In this document: piece by piece, positions 22,760 through 34,279 of the stretch | How positions within the stretch are numbered: the stretch's first letter is position 1 | Layout: the number at the start of each line of letters is the position of its first letter | Assembly: GCA_030295235.1 (NCBI GenBank) | Contig: AP026169.1 | Span: forward strand, 1-64,000 | Length of the DNA: 64,000 nucleotides | Origin: Fistulifera solaris | Taxonomy: Eukaryota; Bacillariophyta; Bacillariophyceae; Naviculales; Stauroneidaceae | Reading direction: 5' to 3' | The notes under the pieces: model-generated | What the model saw: only the letters and a program-made list of their open reading frames with translations | The model's database searches: none | What the model was told of the DNA's origin: nothing | Made by a program: the position numbers and the translations under genes

Positions 22760-23213
22760 TTAGAAGAGAGGAACCTCGTTACACGTGATCGTGTATTCAG
22801 AGACTTCGGGCTGCGCTTTGACAATGATGTACCAAGTTCTTTTTCCGCCAGCAGTAAAAACGGTTTCAGAGCTACTTTTTTGGGTTGCGCGACTCATGTT
22901 GGGGGTTTTGAATACACTCTTCTCCATCGGGATCCTCACAAACGAACAGATCAATGTCACCCGATCCAGTTGTCGTGCATTCAGCTTTGCTTAGACTTTC
23001 CTGGACGTAGAAGGAGTAGCGACGGAAAAGGTTTGCGGCGAGAATGCCACTCTTAGGCTCACCATCGTTCAACTTGACAATGTCAGAGTTTCTTCCGAAG
23101 CACAAGAACTGGTTTTCGCGTCCTCCGAAGAGGTTCGAGTCGACGCCGTAACTCTGACCCATGGAGAGGGCAAAGAGAGTCGTCATGAGAGCGAAGATGT
23201 TGAAAGAGGTCAT
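22760..23213 (-). CDS. Small secreted PPC-like family protein, member 3
   Basis: ATG 23213, signal peptide FNIFALMTTLFALSMGQ, then LFGGRENQFLCFG, DIVKLNDGEP, NLFRRYSFYV, GDIDLFVCEDPDGEEC, TWYIIVKA and TITC. One extra base in the G5 run at 22901-22905 joins the two halves and restores the NP-NMS segment seen in member 4. The stop is TAA at 22760. Same predicted location and unknown function as its paralogues. Confidence 0.75.
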
Positions 23214-24295
23214 GATTTGAAGTTTTTTTGCTGAAGAACTGATGAAGTTGATCGTTTTGACAAAACAAATGAATTATGAGACCAGGAAGGAGGATAATTT
23301 GCGATGGATGCGATGAACTCTTGACACGATGACCGAAAACGATTACAAAACGTAAAAGTCCTCTTCACAAGTGCCACGAAGTCATTTTCGTGCATTCGTA
23401 AGGCCCAGAGACACTATATGTAAACGTGTACGTCAATCAGATGGACGTAATGCCAGCTATCTTCTTCGTAAGATTCATCATCAATTCGAAGGCTAACGAT
23501 TTCTTGATACCGATACCGGTACCTGTCAGTATAATAACAATTTAATCGTCAGTCTTTCTTCAGTGGACATTTTTGGGCGTGGGGCATGGCACTTGGCACT
23601 TCGCACGCAGTATTGTCAGCTGGCAAGATCGAGAATGAATCAATCAAGAATCAAGATCAGCGTGTGCAATACGCAATACAAGTAGATCCAAAATAACTTT
23701 ATCATCACGGTTTGAGCTGAGCTTTCTTAGCTCTTAGTCTTGTTTGAAGTAGTAGCTAGGTAGCTAGTACTCCGTAGTACTTAACTACCAAACTCTTTGT
23801 TTTTATTTTATTCCGCTGAATGTACGTGAAACGTAAAATCTGTATCCAATCTATGATGTGAGACCTGAGACTGAGACTATCAGCTATCAGATACCAGATA
23901 CCATGTAAGACGTAAGAACGATGACTATGACCAACTCACTGACTCACGACTCCTCGTGACGTTTACTACAATATGCTGGGCGACTTAAAACTTCGTTCTT
24001 CGTTCACACTTCACACCACTACATGATATTTATATAGTCGTTTCATGTGTGTCCAACGATGACGCAGAGAACGTCAGCTGTTTCACGACCGACCAGGTGA
24101 TTGTGAGTTGTGAGCTGTGGACTGTGAACCTCTGGCTTCTGGCTAGATTGAGACCCAGTCAGACGTGAACTTTTTCCTAGGACCTGATACAACATGGATG
24201 TACAAAGGTACGGTACGTAGTGGCACCGTGCCGTACTGGTACTGTACCATACCAGTACAAGTATCTTCCAACTTCGAACGCATCACGCCGCAACA
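23214..24295. other. Non-coding interval
   Basis: About 1.1 kb without a supportable gene. The stretch near 23870-24130 is full of short diverged repeats of CAGATACC, TGTGAGTTG and GAGACTGAG type. It contains the presumed promoters of the two flanking divergent genes. No RNA gene was recognised. Confidence 0.4.
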
Positions 24296-24835
24296 ATGGC
24301 AGCGGCTACTTTATCAATGGGATGTTCACTCTGCCATGGGACGCCGATCCTCTTTCACTCCTCAAGGTGTGTTGAGTATCTCCATACGAGTAGCTTTACG
24401 AACGATCAGACAACGATATCGCAAAGACGTTTTTCCGTCGAAACCAAGGGGAACGAGGTTCGCTTACTCCGTCAATCGCGGCCGTTGACAACTACTTTCT
24501 TTTACGACTTACATTATATGCCAGAGGATTATCTCGTTGTTGGGATTTTGACGCCTCCCAAAGACGATGGGACCTGTGAAGCACAAATTCTACTCGATCC
24601 GTACGGAAGAATATTAGGAGAACAGCGTTATGTCACGGTCACTTCCTACAAAGGACGATCGACGGCCGCATCACTTTCTCAACAGTTTCGACAGCGACGG
24701 GAAGAACGAATCAAAGAAGAAGACACGAAACAGTACAGGTATTTCAGATTTGGGGATCGATTTGTCGATTGCGCTTCTTTACCCTTTGTTGTGGAGGAAG
24801 TGGATGGATTGCCTGAGAAGGAATCAACGCTGTAA
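24296..24835 (+). CDS. Uncharacterised 179-residue protein
   Basis: ATG 24296 (MAAATLSMG), intact frame to TAA at 24835. The N-terminal 60 residues are Ser/Thr/Arg-rich with few acids and could be a mitochondrial presequence. The rest is soluble, with a beta-rich LVVGILTPPKDDG...AQILLDPYGRILGE segment and a charged helical stretch (QQFRQRREERIKEEDTK). I do not recognise the family. It lies between members 3 and 4 of the secreted family but has no sequence relation to them. Confidence 0.55.
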   Translation: MAAATLSMGCSLCHGTPILFHSSRCVEYLHTSSFTNDQTTISQRRFSVETKGNEVRLLRQSRPLTTTFFYDLHYMPEDYLVVGILTPPKDDGTCEAQILLDPYGRILGEQRYVTVTSYKGRSTAASLSQQFRQRREERIKEEDTKQYRYFRFGDRFVDCASLPFVVEEVDGLPEKESTL

Positions 24836-24979
24836 CGTATTATTTCGTCTTTAAAGCTTATCCATATGTGGTTTCAAGCAACGAACGATGAAATAAAAAA
24901 AAGAGAATGGAGACTACAGGTTCGGAATAGCAATGAGTTATACCAGGTATACATCTTATCGAAGTGGGTCGTCAACCGC

Positions 24980-25462
24980 TTAAAAGAAGTCCTTTTCGTC
25001 ACAACGAACGGTGTACGTGACTGCATCCAAATTGGCTTTCACAATCACGTACCACGTCTGTGCACCGAATCCCGTCGTTATTTCCTCTTCGCTATCCGGA
25101 GAGATGGAAGAAAAGTTGGGATTGGCAAAGCAATCTTCCGCATCGGGGTTCTTACAGAGAAACAAGTCAACATCGCCGTTTTGATCATTCCCGACGCCTA
25201 CGGTGATGCACCGGGCTCGATTGAAGTTACTACGCACGGTGAAGGAATAACGTCGGAAGAGGTTCAAGCCCAAGACATTGGGACCATTCGGTTCACCGTT
25301 GTTCAGTTTGATGATGTCTGTCGTTCCTCCAAAGCACAGGAATTGTGTTCCTCGACCGCCTTCAAACAAGCTCGCTTGAATGTTGCTCGATCTACCCAAA
25401 GTGAAGCAGAACACAGCCATGCTGATGAGAACGGCAATCGATGTTGCGGCGGTTCGTGTCAT
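24980..25462 (-). CDS. Small secreted PPC-like family protein, member 4 (intact)
   Basis: The only member with a fully intact frame. I chose ATG 25462 (MTRTAATS) because its signal peptide then aligns with members 2 and 3; in-frame ATGs at 25477 and 25498 are alternatives. Signature blocks: GGRGTQFLCFG, DIIKLNNGEP, NLFRRYSFTV, NGDVDLFLCKNPDAEDC, GAQTWYVIVKA, YTVRCDEKDFF. The alternation YSFTV...DVDLFLC...WYVIVKA...YTV is what a PPC-like jelly-roll would give; this fold is inference. Five Cys are shared with members 2 and 3. Confidence 0.85.
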   Translation of the reverse strand: MTRTAATSIAVLISMAVFCFTLGRSSNIQASLFEGGRGTQFLCFGGTTDIIKLNNGEPNGPNVLGLNLFRRYSFTVRSNFNRARCITVGVGNDQNGDVDLFLCKNPDAEDCFANPNFSSISPDSEEEITTGFGAQTWYVIVKANLDAVTYTVRCDEKDFF

Positions 25463-25501
25463 GGTCGATTCGGTCATCTTGGAAATATGTTCCTGCATCA
25501 A

Positions 25502-25968
25502 GTAATGAATGTTGGGAAGGCGTGCCGCAAGAAGCGTTCGTATTTGTGTAAAACGACAGACTAGGCTTCCTCTTCTGAGAAATCTTTGTGCGAGACTTAG
25601 TGCGTGTCAAGAACGACGAAGAAAGTTCCAGTCAAAAATTTAGAGTAGCGAAAAAGTACTTTCAGTCTTGCCAACTCATCCGTGATGCAAGGAGACCCGA
25701 CTGGACCTAAGTCTGGCCTAAATTCAATGAGCAGGTCTTTATTTGAACGAGGGTGGAAAATAGGCTTGTGACGGGGAAGTTGGCGCGTGTTCAAGTCGTA
25801 GTTGAGAAAGGCTTTGACAGGTAATCATCGAAGCCATTGGATCGCCAGCGTATGCGTATTCCTTAGCCATACACTCCAATTCATGCCATGTTAATTAGTT
25901 ATCAACGGCACAATATCAATATGATGTATTCATAATAATTCTAACTTAACAGCTACACCAGTCCCTTC
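25502..25968. other. Intergenic region
   Basis: About 470 bp. It holds the upstream region of secreted member 4 and the 3' flank of the carboxypeptidase gene. No gene or structured element is visible. Confidence 0.4.
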
Positions 25969-27380
25969 TTATTCTTTCTTCCCTTGATCCAAACCGCTCG
26001 TTTCTTTCTTGTGAATTTCGTGCACATCCGAATAAAAGCGTCTATTCAATTGAATAAACTGATAGAGCGGCATGGTTTCTTCCAAATGGCGATAATCATC
26101 GGTGGGTTCAACGTAACGATCCTCCAACGGCAACTGCGTCCAAAATTCCGTGTCATCCCGCAAATAAGGATGCACGTAAACGAATGCTTCCAAAACGCCA
26201 GCACCCAATTGTCGCGAACGAGCTGGACTCCATCCTCGTTCAGGATTCTTGTTAGTCCAGCAATCCTTGAAAGGCATTTCCAATGTCATACCCAAGCAAT
26301 TGAAGCGATTGCTCACTTGATTCGTAGCCACATTCATATACTGCGCAGCCTGTTCGGGTGACTCGGGCGGCGGATAACCGATTTCTAATTGCATGTCCGA
26401 GTTCGAACGTTCGTAGGCAGCACCAAAGGCTCCGTGCAAAGCTTGCAACCGTGGTCCCCATGCTGGGGTCTGTTCCGCACCACTAAGGAAATTGTAGGGA
26501 ATCTCTTCATCTCCGTGTACATCCAAAAGACGTCCACACCGGTTTCGTCCATGTGTCGTAACACCCAAAACACTTCCGGACTACGTTCCAACGTGGGTGC
26601 CTCGTAATAGTGTTTGGTCGCCCATTCTCGATTCAAATTTGCTCCGGCCGCGTTGGTGCGCAAATGGCCTCGTACCGCACCGTCAGGGCACATGCACGGA
26701 ACAATATAAAACGTGTACATTTCGAGAACTTGTTTTACCACAGGATCGTTCGTCGAATCATCATCATTGAGATTCAACAAACGACTCAACAATCCTTCGG
26801 CATAGAATTCTGCCATGGTTTCTCCCGGATGTTGTCGATGAATGATCCAGGCAAGGCGTTCTCCGGTTCCTACTTTAACACATTCGATTTCACGCCCCTC
26901 CAACGACTGTCCCAATGATAGGACAGTTGTCTTTTGCTGACACTTGGAAATCAGATCCAAGTGACGTTGATACGAGAAAGGAGGAAAATAGGCAAAGTAC
27001 ATGGTCCCCGTGTGTTGCATATCCCAAACGAGCTTGCCATTTTCGTAACGCGTATTCAAGACACGTTTCCAACTATCCGGATCGTACAAATCAGAACTGT
27101 AGCACACCGTAGCATCCTTCCAAGCTTCTGGATAAGAAGTCGTAGAAGCATTATCGAGAATGTATCGACATTTGGTTATGGAATCGTTGACCGTCGAACG
27201 AAAGGAAAAGTATTGCTTGTGTGCAATCTGCTCGAGTTCGGTGTATTCATCTTGTTTTACAACGACAATTACATCCGTAATGGTAGAATCTAATTCATTG
27301 GGACGTGTACTGCGAAACTGAATGTTCCCTCCGTCATAAGCACAAGAAATACGAACCGTGTTGTGATTGCTGTTCATCAT
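25969..27380 (-). CDS. M14 metallocarboxypeptidase, cytosolic carboxypeptidase (CCP)-like
   Basis: ATG 27380 (MMNSNHN); stop TAA 25969. The N-terminal beta domain ends in the CCP hallmark YFAYFPPFSYQRH. The zinc site is HPGETMAEF (the HxxE motif) with a later His in FLDVHGDEE. The substrate block PDGAVRGHLRTNAAGANLNREW and the presumed catalytic Glu in MTLEMPFKD are present. The family removes C-terminal Glu residues from tubulin or other proteins; bacterial-type members of this subgroup have unknown substrates. A one-base offset at the A4 run 26525-26528 (five needed) splits the frame exactly within VFLDVHGDEE, otherwise perfect. Soluble, no signal peptide. Confidence 0.85.
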
Positions 27381-27716
27381 TATTTGAAGACTACTACTGC
27401 TGCTCGATGTTGTCCGTGCAAGACACTGCGAAGTCGGCCACGAAAAAAGCCCGTGAAGTCACAAGGAAATAAGACTGTACAAGGGGAATGCAGCGAAACC
27501 GCATTCACTATCAAAAGATTAAGAAGAGATGAAATAGAATGGATTACTCTAGTCACCGCGATGCAAAAGACAAGTAGTAATGAGTGATGATGTATTTGAT
27601 GCGTTGTTGCGTTGTTGCGTTGATGTTGTCTCGCTCCTCAATCTGTACGTCGTCAGTTTCCGCGACTGTAATTCAGTCACGAATGATTTTTTAGAATGAT
27701 AAAAATACGAGTACTT
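27381..27716. other. Intergenic region
   Basis: Short spacer between two genes on the - strand; nothing recognised. Confidence 0.35.
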
Positions 27717-30195
27717 TCAACTAAACTGGTCATGAAAGGGTCTACCTGTCATATCTATGTTAAGACTCGGCTGTAGTTCCGTCAACCAAAGTCCAATCAC
27801 GTTGCAATCCGCAGGCTTCGGCGCATTCCCCTGACGCTCGGAAAAGGAAGCGTACAGACTGCACAATCCACGACGCGCGGCCGCTTGGCACCATCCCAAG
27901 CGAGCCGGTCGAGGCTTCTGGTAATTGTCACGTCGTAATAACTGCTCTTGCAAGTCTGTGGCCCAACCGAATGTTGGTAGTTCTTGGTCAAGACTTTGTC
28001 CCTTCCGCGAGCCGCTTTCAGAGTCGCATCCTTATGAAACAATGCCGACGGATAAATCGTAAAATCAAACAAAGCACTTTCAATTTCTTCTTGTTCGTGC
28101 AGTTGTTTGCGTTCTTTCACGCGCTTTCGTTCTTCTTCACGTTCGTTTCCACGGCTGTATCCAGGACGGCGATCTTTGATGTGTTCTTTTCCCAAAGCCG
28201 TGTTGGGCGTAAAGTTGATCAAAAATGATTCCAAATCACCCAGTGGCATGACAGCTTGAGGAAGCGGCGGACAATTGTCGGCGTGCGAGGCATCCCTGTG
28301 GCGACAGGTCAATGCCTGAACCAACTGCAAACGCTGTTGCTCCGATACCATCCAGACAAAGTTGGAACCTCCTTGCACGACGGCGGGGGTGATTTCGTTC
28401 GCAAATACTTCAGGGGAGACGGGCATTTGCAACTCAGTAAAGTACACCCACCATTGACCGGCGGCATCGTCGGCACTGTGACCAATCCAAGTCACGTCGA
28501 ATGAGTCCTTGCAAATTTCCCAGGCGGCGGGGTGGAAGAAATCACCATGCATACGCCACTTGGCGACCTTGGCGTTCTCTTCACTTACGTACGAGACACG
28601 AACAAAGGAAGGAACCAAAAATGGACTCGATGGTCCTTCAATGACCGCGTCCGAGTTTTGTGCAGCATTGGTCAGGTCGGTGGAGGCCTGCAAAAAAAGC
28701 ATGCACGGCACGAATGGTGACCAAAGAAGACCATTTGGTCGATACGTACAAGTCGTGATGATCACTACTGACCAAATCGGGGTGCGTTGCCTTGTATAAC
28801 GAACTCGCATTTTCATCCAAATACGGTGGCGCCAATACCAAATCTTGTTGTCGCTTCTCCATAAATCCTGATTTCAGGTCATGACACGTATCGGCAGTGG
28901 TGGCACTAGCGGCTACCACAATCTGCACCGGACTGGGTCGTTCCTCCAAAGTCACATCCTCTTCGCCGAGCTTGCGATGCAACTTCCAGGGCTTTCCTCC
29001 ACAGGCTGTCAACTTCGAATCCATCCAGTCGGTCCATCGGTGACTAATAGGTTCGCAGACCATAATTTGGACTCGAGCAGCAATCAAGCCAGAAGCACAC
29101 ATCTGATTGATTTCTTCCAATTGTCGTTCTAAATGTGTAGCAGCGGTCTCTTGTTCCGACGTCCAAACAGCAGGACCCTCCGCATTCGGGAGCGGAGGCG
29201 CGGTTTCCCAGAGCATCGTACTGCCGCGACCGACACCGACGGTATTGATATTGAAGAGAATGCGACAGCGATCGGGAGCTTCCGTCGACGAACTGCCGCT
29301 GCCAAACCAATCGTTCCAGAGAGAACCCGTACCACGTGCCGGACGAGTCAAACTACCCAACGCCAAGCACTGTTTCAGCAATGCCTGATTCTCAGTATGA
29401 GGCGGAGGAGCATAAAAGTCACGAAATTCTTGTGTACCTCCTGCATCCGCAATGAAGCGAGCCGACACGACACCCGAATCGTCTCTTCCTTCAAAGTAAT
29501 CGGCCTTGCCGCGGGAACGAGAAAAGCGGTAGTAGTATTTCTGTGTGATACATATATAGAGAGAGAGTAAGAGAAATGTGAGATTTGAATATTTAAAAAC
29601 AAACGAAAAAAGACGCTTTTTCACGGTGGATGCGACAAGGATCTGAACATGTTGGGATGATAAACTGTCATTCAATGACGGAACACGCATGAAAAAGGAT
29701 GACTTTATCGTGAAATGCTCCTTTCAGATGAACTATGCTTATAATATCAATGGTCTCTTCCTTTCCTTGTCGTCTAACAATACTCAACGGAAACATCACC
29801 AAGCTCCAAACCAATTTTCACCGAGACACAAATCAACGTACCTGCAGGGGCCCTGCATACTCAAACCAGTATTTGACTTCCTCGGGTGGTGTATTCGCAA
29901 ACAACTGCTCTCGTTCGTGCAAATCTTGATACAAGGGTGCCAAGAAAGGAGCCAAGGGAGACGATTGTGCGGCCACGGGCATGTGCGTTGTATCGACTTC
30001 CGTCAAACGACGATGCTGTAGCGATGATTTGACCGATGACTGGTACGTTTCCTTCGATGAGTAATACATGGTGTGCGCATTCCAGCAGAAAAAAGCCGCC
30101 GCAATAAGCTTCGCACTCGTCCAACCCCAAGAAACGCCTCGCGACGATGATTCGTCCTCGATGGTTGTTGTTGTTGTATTCGTTTCTATTGACAT
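27717..30195 (-). CDS. Uncharacterised single-pass membrane protein
   Basis: ATG 30195 (MSIETNTTTTTIED) with one membrane helix near residues 25-45 (SAKLIAAAFFCWNAHTMYY). A 301-bp GT-AG intron (29541-29841) joins GPLQ to KYYYRF in phase. The large second exon encodes about 700 residues, probably luminal, with several conserved-looking blocks (ESLVSARF-like start, VQIMVCEPISHRW, VLAPPYLDENA, VFANEITPAVVQGGSNFVWM, FTIYPSALFH) and a Glu/Arg-rich helix. Phase offsets occur near 28705 (a T7 run in the gene) and near 27950; otherwise the frames are long and non-overlapping. A protein of this layout could belong to an ER multi-subunit enzyme, but I cannot assign a family. The neighbouring gene on the right is divergent. 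Confidence 0.6.
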
Positions 30196-30726
30196 GTTTT
30201 CGCCTTATTCTGCTGCGATCCTCAGTATTTTTGTTGAAGTGTTCTTGGTGAAAAGGAGAAGGATACGAACAACGATCAATTACAAGCAACAGTTCCAGCA
30301 ACAATGAATACACACAAGGCAAGAAAGTAGCAGTCTTACAAAGCTGTACCTGGTGCTGTAAAATCACGTGATAAAATTCTTTGGTGCGTTTTTTAACGCG
30401 GGGCGACACGTGTGTGCGAATAATCATCATCGACGCTCAACGGACACATTGCTGATACAAGAGAGTACACGCGGGGACAACCGTGACTGACAATTTTATC
30501 CGTGGATGGGCGGAAGAACGCACGGCAAACAGGGACTCAAATAATAAAGGATCAGTTCAGTCATGTCAGCCCTATTCCTACCAACAGAAGGCTATCCGCA
30601 GCGTGCGGCGCAACAAGAACCAATTTAACACGACGACGATAAAACAAAAAGAACAAAGGAATACAAAGTCAAAAAGAGCAGATTCGTTTTTCATACGCAA
30701 AGGAATCAAAAGAGGATTAGTATCTT
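30196..30726. other. Divergent promoter region
   Basis: 530-bp spacer between two divergently transcribed genes, so it likely carries both promoters. No conserved box was identified. Confidence 0.4.
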
Positions 30727-31267
30727 ATGAATATGACATCTTCACGTAGCAGTCAAAGTCACAAGGACGCGAGAACAGCAGCAGTAACAAACGACAGCAA
30801 CGACTTGAACGACTCTCAATCAGATATTCTTTTTCTACGCGGGGGCCATTCTGGTTGTTTTGATTGCGGTGAAAGCAGTGTTACAAGCTCTCACGAGTTC
30901 TTTGATCGTTCTGCCTTTATTGTATTTCTATTTATTGTCATCGTGTCCTCCCCTTGCGTCATTTCATGCCAAACAAGAATTAAAACGAGTCCTACGTGGT
31001 CATCATTTGCCGGAACAACATCCGAATAAACCGACGGGATTTTGGGAACAAACGATCGCTCGCGTTACCGCTAGTGTCACGACCGAGCTGGCAACGACAG
31101 TGGCGGGCTATGAAGTGACGTCTGTCTCTTTGGCGGGCGGTGCGGCTTGGTTTCAAACCGTCAAGCTGGGGCAACAAGAATTTTACTGGATCGGAGCCGC
31201 ACAGCGATGGTGGTATTTGTTTTCGCGAGAATTGTCGCCGTCATCGAGCTCTACAAAAAAGAAGTGA
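30727..31267 (+). CDS. Small uncharacterised membrane protein
   Basis: ATG 30727 gives a Ser/Asn/Asp-rich N-terminus. After a phase offset at the T5 run near 30830 the frame continues through a strongly hydrophobic region (AILVVLIAVKAVLQALTSSL, LIVLPLLYFYLLSS), then a soluble part with TVAGYEVTSVSLAGGAAWFQ and EFYWIGAAQRWWYLFSREL. The total is about 178 residues with two closely spaced membrane helices or a helical hairpin. Family unknown. Confidence 0.5.
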
Positions 31268-31677
31268 TTTGAATAAGGCAAGGAAAAAGGAGAAGGGAGA
31301 AACAATCAAGCCATCAAGGAGGGGTATATTTATAGTGTTGTGAAATTAGGTTTTTGAACTTCATACTTGCCGTAGTCGAGGCTCAGTTTATCTTTTTTAT
31401 TCCTTTTTATTCAATCTGATTTTGAGGGAGGTCTTACCAGCAACAAAGATCATCAAGCTGTTGACTCGCGCGACAATCTGGTTGTCAGAAGCCTCGGGCA
31501 CTCATCAGGATTTTATAACACGAGAAATACACTAGATTGAGGACCAACAGGGCTTGTTTAAACGGTAATATTTTAAAAGCTGAGTACTATTCTAAAGTTC
31601 CTTTACCCTTCTAATTAACGCGACCAACAACAACACAGAACACAGACACGGCGATAACACCCTCTTTCTCCTCTATT
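31268..31677. other. Intergenic region
   Basis: Convergent 3' flanks of the small membrane protein and AMT copy 3. Several AT-rich stretches could serve polyadenylation; nothing else is visible. Confidence 0.35.
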
Positions 31678-33844
31678 CTACTCAGCAGCGTTTTCGACAG
31701 CTTTCACTTCCTTTGTCGTGTCGATTTTGCCGTGTTTCGACGCTCGAACTTCCATGAGCTCATCCACATCTTCCTTTCTGGGACCACTTATGTCGTACGC
31801 CGAACCGCGGTGACTGGAAATGTCCAAACCCACCTCTTCTTCCAAGGGGTCGACACGGAACATACCGGCCGCGTTCAAAAGCATGAAAAACGGGGTTGTG
31901 ACACAACTGACCCATCCAATAATCCAAAAGATACAGCAGACCTGTACCAACAAAAGATGACCATCAAAACCGCCCTCCGAGTAAAACAAACCAGGATTGG
32001 CTGAGTTGTACCCGGCAAGGTCCATTAGTTCCGGCTTGGCAAACAAGCCGGCGGCGATGAGGCCCCACATGCCGTTACCCAAATGCACGGGGATACCGTC
32101 CACGGAATCATCAACTTTTAGAGCGATGAGTAGTTTCGACCAGGCAATGTAAACCCATCCTCCGACGATTCCAATGATGATGGCAGCCCAGGGAGTCACA
32201 CAAGCCGTTCCAGCAGTGACAGCCACAAGACCACCAAGACCTCCATTCATGGCCATAGTGAGATCGTAACTGGTTTCTCCCGTCGCCATGGATTCCAAAA
32301 TCGAATCCGTAAACAAGGCAGATACACAAGCGGATGCACCGGCTAGAGTCGTCGTGACGGCACTTAGGGAAGCAACGGCTGCCGAGTCCTCGTTTGCAAT
32401 TGCGAGAGCCGATCCGGAATTGAATCCGTACCCTGGTGGAAGCAACCGAAGCCAAAGAAGGAAAGGTCAGCGTTGGCTATTCGAGTAGCGCATGAACTCG
32501 ACATTCGGTTAGCCATCAGTGGCACTTACATCCAAACCACAAAATCAATGTACCCAACACCTGAAGAGCAACGCTGTGGGGCTGGAAGGTGACGGGTGTC
32601 TCCCAGGGGTTTCCATCTTCGTCGTAGAAACGTCCCTTGCGCGGTCCGAGGATAACAGCAGCAATCAATGCCGTGAGACCACCCGTCATATGGACGACAC
32701 CAGATCCCGCAAAATCGATGCATCCCACATCGCGAAAGTAACCGTCGTTATTGAAAGCCGACAGAAAGCCGTTGGAGCTCCACATGGAGTGTGCTACGAC
32801 AGGGTACACAAAACCCGTCAAGAAGATCGAGTAACAGAGATAGGCTGACATTTTGCATCGTTCGGCGACAGTACCAGCGACGATTGTGGCACAAGTCGCG
32901 GCGAAAGCAAACTGGAAGAAGAAACTAGCCCAAGAGTTGAAGTCACGGAGTCCAAAATAACTGTTACCAATGAAGGTCGAGCCAATGTGGTCGGCTCCAC
33001 CGTATGCAAATCCGTAACCGACGGTGTAGAATCCGATCGATCCAGCACAAATATCGAGAATATTTTGCAGCATAATGTTCTTGACGTTCTTGGCGCGAAT
33101 GCACCCAGCGCAGAGCATGGCAAAGCCAGCTTGCATCACAAAGACGAGCGATCCCTATGGAAATGAATACCATGAAACGGAAATGTGAAAGCGTGACATG
33201 TAGCAAGGATTGTTTGGTCATTTCAAATAAAAAAATAGAAGATGAACCAAAGTCACAAGGAGAAATCAAGAAAGAAGATAAAAAGTGAGAGGCGATGCTT
33301 CAGCAGAACGTCCTCCTTTCGGACAGACTTTGAATATACACGCAATAAGTGGGAAAGGTGTCACCCTTCTACTCTTTGTACCGCATTCCAATTCCCACGA
33401 AGTCAGCTGGCAATAATTGACATTGCAGCTCATAGGCACGATGAGAATGTTGCAACAATTTGAACCAAACAAGCAAGGAGAATCAGCAGCATCGTCGCTC
33501 ACAAACCAATCGAATGTGATCGTAGGATAACGGCGGCGCGTATTCGATTCAAATCGAGAGGCGGCCCTCCCATTCAAGCTACAAAAAGGATTTCGCATAC
33601 AAAAATGATAACAAATCGGAAATAACACAGTCATTCCTCGTCTTGTTTTCGAATAAAAGCAGCTGAAACAGTGCTCAAAGAGCTTCGTCAAGCGCAGCAG
33701 TGTGTAGCTTTTCGTGCTTACCGCATAGATAAGATAGAAGGTATCCAAACCAGTGGTGAGGCCCATCGTAATGTCGTAAACATTACAGATTTGCGTCGCG
33801 AATTCACCGTCTCGGGCGGAGCAGTACGTTTCGATATCACTCAT
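31678..33844 (-). CDS. Ammonium transporter (AMT family), copy 3
   Basis: Intact AMT gene with three exons: 33722-33844 (ATG 33844, MSDIETYCS), 32530-33154 and 31678-32432. The first intron (33155-33721, 567 bp) is long for this locus; the second (32433-32529, 97 bp) sits at the same WFGW codon as in copies 1 and 2. Blocks: LVFVMQAGFAMLCAGCIR, GSGVVHMTGGLTAL, GPRKGRFYD, WFGWYGFNSGSAL, AMNGGLGGLVAVTAG, DSVDGIPVHLGNGMWG. The C-terminus is longer than in copies 1 and 2 and Lys/Glu-rich. It belongs with copy 4 to a second AMT subgroup (SANPGLFYSEGGFDG block). It is a plasma-membrane ammonium transporter. Confidence 0.95.
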
Positions 33845-34279
33845 GGCAAATAAAAGGACGCTGAGAAAGAGCTTGACAATTCAAAAACCCGAGTAATAAA
33901 ATACTCCGTAATGATGAAAAGGTAGCGAAAGAATGTGAAGCGAAGTTGTTGTCATCCGCCACAAAAAAGTTTGGATTCGGGTTCGCGCGGTCACGCGCAA
34001 GGTACATTACTGCCATACGAAGGAGCCACTCGATACGAGACAACGATGGAACTTTCGTCGGAGGTGTTGCAACTTCTTGCACCTTCAACGGCACCTATAA
34101 CTATGCACAAGCATAAAACTAAGAAATCGATAAGTATTTTTCAACGATAGAAAACGTCAGGAGCACAAACATTGAAATTGATAAAAGCCGTAAATTGATA
34201 ACACTCGCGTGAATAACGACAATTTCCAAAACAAACAAGAAACAAATAGCATCATCCCAACAAGGGATAATTCGCCTGT
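33845..34279. other. Intergenic region between AMT copies 3 and 4
   Basis: 435 bp containing the promoter of AMT copy 3. No obvious element shared with the region upstream of copy 4 was found by eye. Confidence 0.35.
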
